NCBI GenBank assembly: GCA_963843465.1
Contig: CAWJKP010000002.1
Span: 1,054,001 to 1,118,000, forward strand
From: CAWJKP01 sp963843465
GTDB taxonomy: Bacteria > Planctomycetota > Planctomycetia > Pirellulales > Thermoguttaceae
DNA: 64,000 bases
Reading direction: 5' to 3'
Positions 56,795-64,000 of this stretch are shown here, piece after piece. Position numbers and translations under genes: made by a program. A model generated the notes under the pieces. The model made no database searches. It saw nothing but the letters and a program-made list of their open reading frames with translations, and was not told where the DNA came from. Position 1 is the first letter of the stretch. Every line of letters starts with the position of its first letter.

Positions 56795-56865
56795 GCGCGT
56801 ATAGTGTAGCGGTAACACGACAGCTTCCCAAGCTGTAATCTCGGGTTCGATCCCCGATACGCGCT
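56795..56865 (+). tRNA. tRNA-Gly (anticodon CCC)
   Basis: The acceptor arm GCGCGTA pairs with TACGCGC; the D-arm is in GTGTAGCGGTAACAC. The anticodon stem ACAGC/GCTGT encloses the loop TTCCCAA, giving anticodon CCC for Gly GGG codons. The T-arm TCGGG/CCCGA encloses TTCGATC. The discriminator base is T, and CCA is not encoded. Confidence 0.92.
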
Positions 56866-56920
56866 CTTCGGGGCGGCGACCTCGAGATCATAAGGGGTTG
56901 CAATTGCGAGGCGGTAGCGC

Positions 56921-57165
56921 ATGAGGCCGGACGACGTTCTACAACTCCTTCGTGCCAGGCCGTTTCAACCGTTTCGGATTTCGCTATCCGATGGCCAAGG
57001 AGTACGAAGTCCGTCACCCGGAAATGGCCATGGTCTTGCGTTCGACGGTTCTGGTGGGCATTCCCGGGCCTCGCGGCCCGGATGGTCCTATCGAGCGAGT
57101 CGTCACTTGCGCTGATGCACATCACACGCATGCAACCCCTCGACGGCGCCTCGACGGCCACGTGA
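56921..57165 (+). pseudogene. Small hypothetical planctomycete-type protein, two frameshifts
   Basis: The start MRPDDVLQLLRARPFQPFRISLSDG resembles a small family often seen in planctomycetes (about 100 residues, unknown function). One extra C near 56998 shifts the frame, after which it reads KEYEVRHPEMAMVLRSTVLVGIPG. A second extra T near 57109 shifts it again to ALMHITRMQPLDG. Repairing both gives 80 residues ending at TGA 57163-57165, three bases before the convergent hemE stop. Confidence 0.6.
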
Positions 57166-57167
57166 TC

Positions 57168-58228
57168 CTACGCACTGGTGTACTCCTGCACGGCCCGGAT
57201 CAACGCCAGCACGTTCTCCACGGGCGTTTGCGGGAGCACGCCGTGGCCGAGGTTGAAGATGTGGCCGGGGCGGCCGGCGGCCTGATCGAGGATCTCCCGG
57301 CGCGGAGCCTGATGGTGGCCGTGTCGGCCAGGAGGATCGCCGGGTCGAGGTTGCCCTGGATCGCTTTTTGTGGCCCGATCGCCTGCCAGGCGTCGGCCAA
57401 CCCGATCCGCCAGTCAACGCCGATCACCGCGCCGCCGGCCTCGCTCTGGAGGCCGAGCAAGGCCGGGTTGCCGGTGGCGAAGTGGATCACCGGGGCCGCC
57501 GGATCGATCTGGCCGATCACCGTGCGGGTGTGCGGCAGGACGTAGCGGCGGTAGTCGTCTGGGCCGAGGCAGCCCACCCAACTGTCGAAAAGCTGCACCG
57601 CCTGGGCGCCGGCCGCGATCTGGGCGTTTAAGTAGCGGGCCACGGCGCGGGCCAGCCGGTCTAGCAGGGCGTGCCACGCGCCGGGGTCCTGGTACATCAG
57701 CGATTTGACCCGGCGAAAACTCTGACTGGAGCCCCCTTCGATTGCGTAGCTGGCCAGGGTGAACGGCGCGCCGGCAAAGCCGATCACGGGGAGCGTCTCG
57801 GGCAAGCCGGCCCGGGTGAGGCGAACGGTCTCCAGGACGAAATCCAACGAGCCGACGTCGGCCAACTCCTTCAGCCGGTCGACGTCGCCGGGCTCGTGGA
57901 TCGGGTTGCGGATCACGGGCCCTTCGTCGGCGGTGAACTCCAACTCCAGGCCCATCGGCTCGAGGATCGGCAACAGGTCGGCGAAGATGATGGCCGCGTC
58001 GACTCCCAGCCGCCGGACCGCCGTGAGCATTACTTCGGCGGCCAGCCGGGGGTTCTTGCAGAGCCCGAGGAAGGAGACCTTCTCGCGGACCGCGCGGTAC
58101 TCGGGCATGTAGCGGCCCGCCTGGCGCATCAACCAGATGGGGGTTCGATCGACCGGCTGGCGTCGCGCGGCGCGGAGAAAGCGGCTCTGGTCCCAGGGTC
58201 GGCGTGGGCCGGCGGGCTCGGTCGTCAT
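57168..58228 (-). CDS. hemE: Uroporphyrinogen decarboxylase, one frameshift
   Basis: Converts uroporphyrinogen III to coproporphyrinogen III in heme synthesis. TPIWLMRQAGRYMPEYR and the FADLLPILEPMG and GFAGAPFTLASYAIEGG segments are intact. The frame breaks near 57300-57315, where one base is missing. It resumes as EILDQAAGRPGHIFNLGHGVLPQTPVENV and ends at TAG 57168-57170. Repaired length is 353 residues, normal for the family. ATG 58228 is preferred. Because the gene is normally essential, the break is probably an indel error. Confidence 0.93.
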
Positions 58229-58388
58229 GGGCGAAAGCACCTGCGGGATGGCTGAGGGTTCTGCTGAGATTCTACACAATCCCGGCACAGAAACGGCAGT
58301 TTCGGCACGCAGCCCTCAAGAAACGAGCCTGCCCGGGAAGGTTTCCCGGGCAGGCGAAAGGTCTAACGTGCCCTCGACGGGTCAGGAG

Positions 58389-59284
58389 TTACTCCTGGGC
58401 GAAGGCGCTGCTGGCCTGATAGATGCTCCGGCTCCGCATCAACGACGCGGAGGGATCGGCCTTGGGGGCCGCCGGAAGCGGATTGGCCTGGGTGGCCGGA
58501 GCCGCCGCCGGAGCGCCGGCGGGAGCCTCAGGAGCCGCAGCGGGAGCTTCGGGAGCCGCTTGGACGGGCGCCGCGGCCGGAGCCGGGGCAGCCGCCGGGG
58601 CAGCAGCACCGCAGCCGCCGCAAGCACTACAGCCGCCACAAGCACCACAGCCGCCGCAAGCGGGGGCGGCGCAGGTCTGGCAACCGCAGGTCTGGCAACC
58701 GCAACTCTTCACGACGAAGCACTTGTCGTTGCAGCAGAAGGTGTCGCGGAGGAAGTCCAGCACCGGATGGCAACGGCAGCACTTCTCCTTGCAGCACTTC
58801 TGCTTGCAGCACTTCTGCTTGCAGCACTTCTGCTTGCAGCACTTCTCACAGCCGCAAGCCTTCTCGCAGCAAGCCGGAGCCGGGCAAGCCTTCTCGCAGC
58901 AAGCCGGGGCCGCGGCACAGGTCGTGCAGGGAGCGGCCTCGCAACACTTCTTGCAGCGACACGTCTTCACTTTGCAGCAGGGCTTGCAAGTCTGGCAAGC
59001 GGCACAGGGAGCCGGCTCCGGGCGCAAGTCTTGCACTCGCCGCAAGCCGCACAGCCCTCGCAACGGCGGCAAGCGAACAGGTCCTTCAGACCCGAGAACA
59101 AATCACAACGCTTGCAGCAACTGGAGCAGCCCGGCGCTGCGCACGCGGCGCAGGGAGCCGGGGCCGCTGCGCAGGCAGCGCAAGGGGCCGGCGCGCCGCA
59201 GGCGGCGCATCCGCCGTCCGCGAAGGCCTGGCCGCAGAGAGCGGCGCTGAACAAGAGCGCTCCAAGGACGATTGTGCATTTCAT
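58389..59284 (-). CDS. Secreted cysteine-rich repeat protein, one frameshift
   Basis: A signal peptide (CTIVLGALLFSAALCGQAFA) leads into a region with CAAC/CAACG spaced units, then tandem CCKQK units and CGCQT repeats, followed by an alanine/proline-rich stretch. Cysteine makes up well over a tenth of the protein. The frame breaks in the CCC near 59025-59035, with one base missing, and resumes as PEPAPCAACQTCKPCC. Repaired length is 298 residues. It may form a disulfide-linked or metal-binding surface protein; no homology beyond composition is claimed. Confidence 0.7.
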
Positions 59285-60003
59285 TGAGAAAACTCTCCTT
59301 TACCTGGAACTGGGGTGCCTGCATCCCGGGGTCTCTTGCGACCACAAACCGGAGCACCGCACACGGCCGAAGCGCGACGCGTCTTTTCCGTGGGTGGGTT
59401 CTCCCATGGGCTAGAACCGACTCGGGATGGTCTGTCGATCGCGGGTGGGGATAGTGGGTCAGCCCCCTCAGTTCATGTGGATCTACGCCAGGCCCGTCGA
59501 GCCAATCCTTAGCTCGATTCTCCCGGTGCGGATACCTGACGCTCAACGCCCCCTGAAGCGCGCTTTCAAACGCGCCTTTTCTCTCAAGGATCAAAATCCG
59601 TATCGGCACTGCCGCGAAGAGCCCTTGAATGCGCGGAAGTAATTTTCACCAAAAGGTTTACTGCTCCTAAGGCGCAAAGATTTCCTCTTCCGAAGATCAG
59701 TGAACCTAGTCCGACTCTGCGGCCCTTCGAGCCCCACAACCCCCGCACAACGTTTCTCTAACCGGCAAACTTCCTGCATTTGGCCATCCCCCCGATGGTG
59801 GCTTCAGGTTAGGGCCTCAAAAGCCATAAGTTGGGCAAATAGGAAAGAGCAACGAAGCTCTAGCGCCGTTGCTCTTTCATCGGTTGGCGTGCGAGAAATG
59901 CCAAGAACGCCGGGCGGAAGTGAAATCTCGGCGACGGTCTGGCCTGGGCGGCCGAACCGCTGCGCCGGCGTCGGCTCTGGCGGGCTTGTCCCAGCCGACG
60001 CGG
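59285..60003. other. 719-bp region without a recognised gene
   Basis: It lies between the cysteine-rich gene start and the sigma factor stop, so it includes the upstream region of the former. A small GCGCG/CGCGC stem with a T-run (about 59561-59582) and the stronger hairpin 59843-59878 are the only structures seen. No open frame looks coding; the longest ones overlap the cysteine-rich gene in other frames. An RNA gene cannot be excluded. Confidence 0.4.
59843..59878 (-). terminator. Probable terminator of the sigma factor gene
   Basis: GAAAGAGCAACG (59843-59854) and CGTTGCTCTTTC (59867-59878) form a 12-bp perfect stem with a 12-base loop. On the minus strand it is about 125 bases after the sigma factor stop, followed by CTATTTG, a weak T-rich tail. 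Confidence 0.55.
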
Positions 60004-60579
60004 CTAGGCCGGGTTCGCGCTGGCGCGGCGCATCTTGCTGCGGGCGCGGCTGAGGATCGGGCCGATGCTGTTCTCGGAGACGCCCACCGCGGCGCTGATC
60101 TCCTGGTAACTCTTGGCCTCCAGGTGGTACATCCGCACGATCTCCGCCTCGTGATCCTCCAGGCCGCTGAGCAGCCGTTGGACTTCCTCGTGGTCGCTGA
60201 GCCGCTGCTCGGGGCCAGGGCCGTCCGCCTGCTGCGAGGCACGATTCACCCCCGCCTCGTCCAGCGGCGAGGCCGTCTTCCACGGCACCAGCCGCTTGAC
60301 CACGATTCGCCGGGCAACCACCGTCAGATAGGTCGCCAGGCTGCTCTGTCCGCGGAAACGTCGCAGGATGGCGAAATCGTCTCGGATCATCTGGAGAAAG
60401 ACCTCGGCGCAAAGGTCGTCGCGGTCTTCCCGCGTCAGGCGGATGCTGCGGGCTTGCGCGGCGTGGTTGACGACGTGGACGACCAACCCCATGAACCGGT
60501 CCACGAGATCCTCCCACGCCCGCGGCTTGCGCTGGAGGCAGCGGTCCAAGAGATTCCTGTCGATTTCCGAGAGTGCCAC
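60004..60579 (-). CDS. Sigma-70 family (ECF-like) RNA polymerase sigma factor
   Basis: A 191-residue factor. Region 2 includes DLCAEVFLQMIRDDFAILRRFRGQSSLATYLTVVARRI (DNA melting and -10 contact), and region 4 has LSGLEDHEAEIVRMYHLEAKSYQEISAAVGVSENSIGPILSRARSKMRR (-35 HTH). GTG 60579 is the likely start. No anti-sigma factor gene is adjacent, so it may be an unusual planctomycete group. It directs RNA polymerase to an unknown set of promoters. Confidence 0.85.
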   Translation of the reverse strand: MALSEIDRNLLDRCLQRKPRAWEDLVDRFMGLVVHVVNHAAQARSIRLTREDRDDLCAEVFLQMIRDDFAILRRFRGQSSLATYLTVVARRIVVKRLVPWKTASPLDEAGVNRASQQADGPGPEQRLSDHEEVQRLLSGLEDHEAEIVRMYHLEAKSYQEISAAVGVSENSIGPILSRARSKMRRASANPA

Positions 60580-60760
60580 CAGCGGATCCCCAGCGGTAAG
60601 CGAGTACCGGGTATCATCCTTGCCCTATCGAGATCGGTGCGGCATCCGCCACAGGGGCTAAATCGGGCCAGTTCACATAACCATTTGATTGTAAACCGAG
60701 GGGGGAATCAAAGCAAGCGCCAAGCCGGCCGTTCCACCACGCCGGCGGCGGCAGTCAGCA

Positions 60761-60789
60761 TTGACTCTCCTCCGGCGGCCACCTAGAAT
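60761..60789 (+). promoter_or_regulatory. Strong candidate sigma-70 promoter for fdxA
   Basis: TTGACT (60761-60766) and TAGAAT (60784-60789) are each one base from consensus and spaced by 17 bases, 92 bases upstream of the ferredoxin start. This is the best promoter match seen in the window. The rest of the gap 60580-60881 holds nothing recognised. Confidence 0.65.
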
Positions 60790-60881
60790 AGTCCTGACTT
60801 CCCTCAATCTCCTAGACTCAAGTTATTGGCATACAAGCACTTCGACACTCCATTCCAGGATCGCCAGGGAGCCTGCCATCC

Positions 60882-61160
60882 ATGACCCATGTCGTTTGCA
60901 AACCGTGTGAGAACTGCAAGTATACCGACTGCGTGGTGGTTTGCCCGGTGGAGTGCTTCTACGAGGGGGAGGGGATGCTCTACATCCACCCGGACGAGTG
61001 CATCGACTGCGAGGCCTGCGTTCCGGAGTGCCCCGTGGAGGCCATCTTCCTGGACGAGAACGTGCCGGAGGAGTGGAAGGAGTACATCGCCATCAACGCC
61101 GAGATGTCGGCCAAGTGCCCGGTGATCACGGAGAAGAAGAAGCCGCTCTGTGAAGAGTAG
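60882..61160 (+). CDS. fdxA: 7Fe ferredoxin
   Basis: A 92-residue soluble electron carrier. It has the 3Fe-4S/4Fe-4S pattern: CKPCENCKYTDCVVVCPVECF, where the first cluster set has the spacing of seven-iron types, and CIDCEACVPECPVEAI for the second. A short C-terminal helix with EEWKEYIAINAEMSAKCPVI is typical of FdxA. It is a single gene with its own promoter, followed by the hairpins at 61163-61215 that could end transcription. Confidence 0.95.
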   Translation: MTHVVCKPCENCKYTDCVVVCPVECFYEGEGMLYIHPDECIDCEACVPECPVEAIFLDENVPEEWKEYIAINAEMSAKCPVITEKKKPLCEE

Positions 61161-61162
61161 GT

Positions 61163-61215
61163 GTACTCCTCTCGCTCCGCGAGAGGGATAACGTCACGCG
61201 GAGCGTGACGAGTAC
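61163..61215. repeat. GTACTC-bounded double hairpin, family E, copy 2
   Basis: The ends GTACTC and GAGTAC enclose CTCTCGC/GCGAGAG and GTCACGC/GCGTGAC stems. It starts two bases after the fdxA stop. The related copy is at 35546-35598. Confidence 0.8.
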
Positions 61216-61407
61216 CTTGGCGGTGGAACAGGACCGCCCGCCCCTGTCAAGAGAAGTTGGCCGCGAATTCCCGCAAAAAATCCGGCGGCAAGAAAACGCG
61301 CGAGGATACCTTGCCACGGCAGCGTCCCAATCGCTAGGATGAAGTGGTTCGCTGTGGCTTCACTTTTTGCGGAGTCGGCGTCTGCCGGCTTCCATGGGGG
61401 TGTGTCA

Positions 61408-61716
61408 ATGATCAGTTACTCGTGCGACCTCTGTAAACGGACCATCGATCCGGAACAAGATCTCCGCTACGTCGTGAAGATTGAGATCAGCGCAGCCTTC
61501 GATCCGACTTCGTCCGAGGAGGAGGAAAACGATCGCGACCATCTCGAAGAGATCCAAGACATTCTCCAGCGCCTGGAAGACGGCCAGTGCGACGAGATCA
61601 GCGAGGACGTTTTTCAGCAACTCCGTTTCGACCTTTGCCCCGACTGTCGCAAGAGGTTCGTGAAGAACCCGCTGGGCCGCGAGGCGGCCAAGCTTTTCGG
61701 CTTCAGCAAGAACTGA
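61408..61716 (+). CDS. Zinc-ribbon-type hypothetical protein, 102 aa
   Basis: Two Cys pairs, YSCDLCKRTI at the start and LCPDCRKRF near the end, probably bind one zinc ion. Between them is a very acidic helix (SSEEEENDRDHLEEI). ATG 61408 is preceded by GGGGGTG. The 102-residue length and layout match small conserved planctomycete proteins of unknown function. It is five bases before the next gene on the same strand. Confidence 0.7.
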   Translation: MISYSCDLCKRTIDPEQDLRYVVKIEISAAFDPTSSEEEENDRDHLEEIQDILQRLEDGQCDEISEDVFQQLRFDLCPDCRKRFVKNPLGREAAKLFGFSKN

Positions 61717-61721
61717 TCCGG

Positions 61722-62360
61722 GTGACAACTGCCCCACGACCAAGCGAACCGCCGCCGGCGCCCTTGGCCGAACGCCGGCCGTGGCACCCGCGCGCCCACG
61801 GCAGGGCCTGGTCGAAAGGCGCGGTTGCCGTGGCGCTGCTCGTCGCGGGCGTGCTGCTCCGCGCCTGGCAGGAGCACCGGCAGCCGCAGCCTCCCGAGAC
61901 GCTCGCTGAGGGCCTCTATCGCGTCCAGCGCGTCGTCGACGGGGCCACGTTGCGATTGACCAATCAGGCGACGATTCGCTTGCTGGGGATCGATGCTGCG
62001 ACGACGGTCCCCCGCCGCGGCGGGCTTGCCCCGATCGCTCCGGCGGCAGACGCTTTCACCCGACGCTTCGTCACCGGGGCCGGCGGCCAGGTTCGACTGC
62101 GACTGGACCGCGAGCGGCTGGACCGTCAGGGCTGTTTCCTGGCCTATGTCTTCGCCGGCGATCGGATGCTCAACGAGGAGCTGCTCCTGGCCGGCCTGGC
62201 ACGGGTCCAACGGGAGTGCCGTTTGTCGGCCTCGATCAAGAACCGTTTCCTCAAGCTTCAGGCCCAAGCCCGCCAGGCCCGGCGGGGCCTCTGGTCCACG
62301 GCCTCCGCGGCCAGTGACGAAGACCTGACATCCGTCGACGCCCCGGCCGACCCGCCGTGA
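61722..62360 (+). CDS. Membrane-anchored thermonuclease-fold protein, apparently without catalytic residues
   Basis: One membrane helix (AVAVALLVAGVLLRAWQ, about residues 32-48) and a C-terminal SNase/OB-type domain with VVDGATLRL, IRLLGIDAAT, DRQGCFLAYVFAGDRMLNEELLLAGLA and ARRGLWS. In staphylococcal nuclease the equivalents are Arg35, Glu43 and Arg87. Here the first is kept (IRLL), but the Glu after IDAP is absent (IDAATT) and the Arg of YGRGLAY is Cys (QGCFLAY). A non-catalytic binding role is likely. GTG 61722 is the start. Confidence 0.75.
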   Translation: MTTAPRPSEPPPAPLAERRPWHPRAHGRAWSKGAVAVALLVAGVLLRAWQEHRQPQPPETLAEGLYRVQRVVDGATLRLTNQATIRLLGIDAATTVPRRGGLAPIAPAADAFTRRFVTGAGGQVRLRLDRERLDRQGCFLAYVFAGDRMLNEELLLAGLARVQRECRLSASIKNRFLKLQAQARQARRGLWSTASAASDEDLTSVDAPADPP

Positions 62361-62401
62361 GGGGCGATCAGGGCCGGCCAAGGAATGACTTTCCGGCAAT
62401 C

Positions 62402-62499
62402 GTAGGGTGGGACAAGGCCGCCGTGGCGGCCGCCGGCCCACCAAGAGCCGGCCAGATCGGTGGGCCGGCGCTCGCTTGCGCGAGCTTGTCCCACCCTAC
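62402..62499. repeat. GTAG-bounded BIME-like element, family A, copy 3 (inverted)
   Basis: Same structure as 11467-11560 but with the two halves in reverse order, so the element has inserted in the other orientation. On the minus strand its terminal TAG is the stop codon of the histidine kinase gene (62496-62498). Confidence 0.88.
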
Positions 62500-64000
62500 G
62501 CGTCTCTGCCGTTCATCCCATGCTCTTCTGCCGGCAGGTGGATGGTAAACAGGCTGCCTTCGCCGACGGTGCTTTGCACCGCGGCATAACCGCCGTGGGC
62601 CTGGGCGATGTGCTTGACGATCGACAGGCCCAGGCCCGTGCCGCCCAACTCGCGGCTGCGGGCGCGGTCCACGCGGTAGAACCGCTCGAAGATCCGCGGC
62701 AAGTGCTCGCGGGCGATGCCGTAGCCGTGGTCTTCGACCGAGATCACCAGCTCGCCCTCCGCGCAGACTGCGGCGATGCGGACCGGCTGTCCGGCCGGGC
62801 TGTACTTCACGGCGTTGTCGATGAGATTCAGCACGGCCTGCTCCAACAGCGCGGCGTTGATCCGCGCCGAGAGCCCCTCGTCGCACTCGATTTCCAGGGG
62901 GATATTCTTGGCCTCGGCCTTCAGCCGGCAGATCGCGGCGGCTGCCTCCAGCACCTTCCGCACGGGGGCCGGGGCCGTGGCGATGGCCTCCTTCTCCGCG
63001 TCCTGCTCGAGCCGCGAGAGGGCCAAGAGATCGTCGATGATCGATTGCAGCCGGTCGGTCTGCGCGGCGACGATCCGCAGGAACCGCTCGGTGTCCGCCG
63101 GCTGGTGCATGGCGCCGTCCAGCAGGGTCTCGACAAATCCCTTGATCGAGGTGACGGGCGTTCTCAGCTCGTGCGAGACGTTGGCCACGAAGTCGCGGCG
63201 AACGCTCTCCAAGCGGCGGAGCTGCGTGATGTCGTGCAGCACCAGCAGGGCGCCTTGCGGCCGGTCCTGCGGGCCGCCCAGCACCGTCCCCTGGGCATGG
63301 AGCTGTCGTTGCTGGCCCTCGCGGGTCAGCACGCTCAGCTCGGCCGAGGCCGGCCGTTGGCTGCCCAGCACGTCGGCGGCCAGCCGCTGGAGCTCGCCGT
63401 TGCGGACCACTTCCTGGAGCATGCGCCCCTGGACCTTTTCCGGGTCCACGCCCAACAGCGCCGCGCCGGCCTGGTTGACGCGGATCACCCGCTCCCCTTC
63501 GTCGATGGCCAGCACGCCCTCGACCATGCTGGAGAGGATGGCCTCCCACTCGTTCCGCTGGCGGATCACGTCCTGGGTCCGGGCGTCGAGCTGGGCGGCC
63601 ATCTCGTTCATCGCTTCGGCCACCGCTGCGGCCTCGGTCGAGGCGGGGATCGGCAGCTTGTGACGCAGGTCGCCGCGGGCCAACTGCTCCGCCCCGCGGC
63701 GAATCTCCTCCATCGGCCGGCTGATCCGCTGCGAGACCCAAAGGCTGATTGCCGCCGCCACCAAGGCCACCACCAGGCCAGCCAGACCGACACGGGCCTC
63801 CAGCGCCGCCAGGTCCCGCTCCAGGTCGGACGCCGCGGTCGCCGTCCGCACAACCCCCAGCACGCGGCCCTGCTGCTGGACGCGCGCGGCGACGTAGAGC
63901 ATCTCGTGTTTGAGGGTATAGCTGTATCGCAGCGAGTTTCCCAAGCCGTCGGCCAGCGCCTGGCGGATCTCTTCACGGTCGCCGTGGTTGTCCATGGCCG
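62496..64000 (-). CDS. PhoR-like sensor histidine kinase (N-terminus beyond the window)
   Basis: The visible 501 codons cover the end of a sensor region, a membrane helix (VGLAGLVVALVAAAISLWVSQ), a HAMP linker, a PAS domain, the HisKA phosphoacceptor in FVANVSHELRTPVTSIKGF, and the HATPase boxes LIDNAVKYS, DHGYGI, FERFYR and GGTGLGLSIV. This is the PhoR-type order, and it would phosphorylate a response regulator gene not seen here. The frame is open at 64000, so the start lies outside. The TAG stop is inside the family A repeat. Confidence 0.9.
   Translation of the reverse strand, partial: AMDNHGDREEIRQALADGLGNSLRYSYTLKHEMLYVAARVQQQGRVLGVVRTATAASDLERDLAALEARVGLAGLVVALVAAAISLWVSQRISRPMEEIRRGAEQLARGDLRHKLPIPASTEAAAVAEAMNEMAAQLDARTQDVIRQRNEWEAILSSMVEGVLAIDEGERVIRVNQAGAALLGVDPEKVQGRMLQEVVRNGELQRLAADVLGSQRPASAELSVLTREGQQRQLHAQGTVLGGPQDRPQGALLVLHDITQLRRLESVRRDFVANVSHELRTPVTSIKGFVETLLDGAMHQPADTERFLRIVAAQTDRLQSIIDDLLALSRLEQDAEKEAIATAPAPVRKVLEAAAAICRLKAEAKNIPLEIECDEGLSARINAALLEQAVLNLIDNAVKYSPAGQPVRIAAVCAEGELVISVEDHGYGIAREHLPRIFERFYRVDRARSRELGGTGLGLSIVKHIAQAHGGYAAVQSTVGEGSLFTIHLPAEEHGMNGRDA

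Noticed and set aside
58137..59414. A plus-strand alanine/serine-rich frame opposite hemE and the cysteine-rich gene.
   Set aside because: It is low-complexity, antisense to real genes, and lacks a start with support.
62368..63741. A second long minus-strand frame overlapping the histidine kinase.
   Set aside because: It translates the kinase DNA out of frame; all kinase boxes are in the other frame.

Overview
The window looks like a chromosomal contig from a GC-rich planctomycete (Planctomycetota, Pirellulales-like). This is inferred from protein families and style rather than from a marker gene. The pointers are a fused ResB/CcsA cytochrome c biogenesis protein, Tat-exported Gfo/Idh and cupin proteins, an ExbB/ExbD-like cluster with a glycine-rich partner, a cysteine-rich secreted protein, many GT-C membrane glycosyltransferases, few strong Shine-Dalgarno sites, and gene junctions loaded with short palindromic repeats.

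Layout. 1-5.8 kb: the end of an unassigned gene, a gingipain-like lipoprotein, a small cassette of hypothetical genes (2764-3984) and a secreted FAD oxidoreductase. 6.2-10.1 kb: argG, then a putative restriction-modification pair followed by a membrane protein. 10.3-16.4 kb: a minus-strand run purC, GT-C transferase, ArnC-like GT2, NAD epimerase and DegT aminotransferase, which resembles an arn-type pathway for making and transferring a modified sugar. 16.6-21.5 kb: a GH10-like protein with an altered catalytic site, a GT2-methyltransferase fusion and another GT-C protein. 21.7-27.1 kb: ccsBA overlapping a ROK kinase. 27.2-30.0 kb: two divergent DNA methyltransferases and a ParD fragment. 30.0-37.8 kb: a Spy-like protein, nucleoside hydrolase, trpD, a secreted protein, a 32-residue basic protein, a FabZ-like dehydratase, trmB and a Tat oxidoreductase. 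37.9-45.7 kb: two orphan genes, two GT-C proteins, a methyltransferase, a sulfotransferase and a membrane protein with a PH-like tail, probably a surface glycan region. 46.1-51.2 kb: the ExbB/ExbD-like cluster. 51.2-56.4 kb: a cupin, rplM-rpsI, a HTH/PIN toxin-antitoxin pair, a NucS-like nuclease and a radical SAM protein. 56.8-64 kb: tRNA-Gly, hemE, the cysteine-rich protein, a sigma factor, a 7Fe ferredoxin, a zinc-ribbon protein, a degenerate nuclease-like protein and a PhoR-like kinase cut by the window edge.

Two properties run through the whole window. First, at least eleven single-base frameshifts interrupt otherwise intact genes, including hemE and ccsBA. They fit residual sequencing indels better than decay. 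Second, several hairpin families bounded by GTAG...CTAC sit at gene ends, and in three cases the element supplies the stop codon of the preceding gene. This is the architecture of REP/BIME elements mobilised by RAYT (TnpA-REP) enzymes. The ExbB/ExbD-like cluster with its 90-bp in-frame repeats is the best candidate for a poorly described system.
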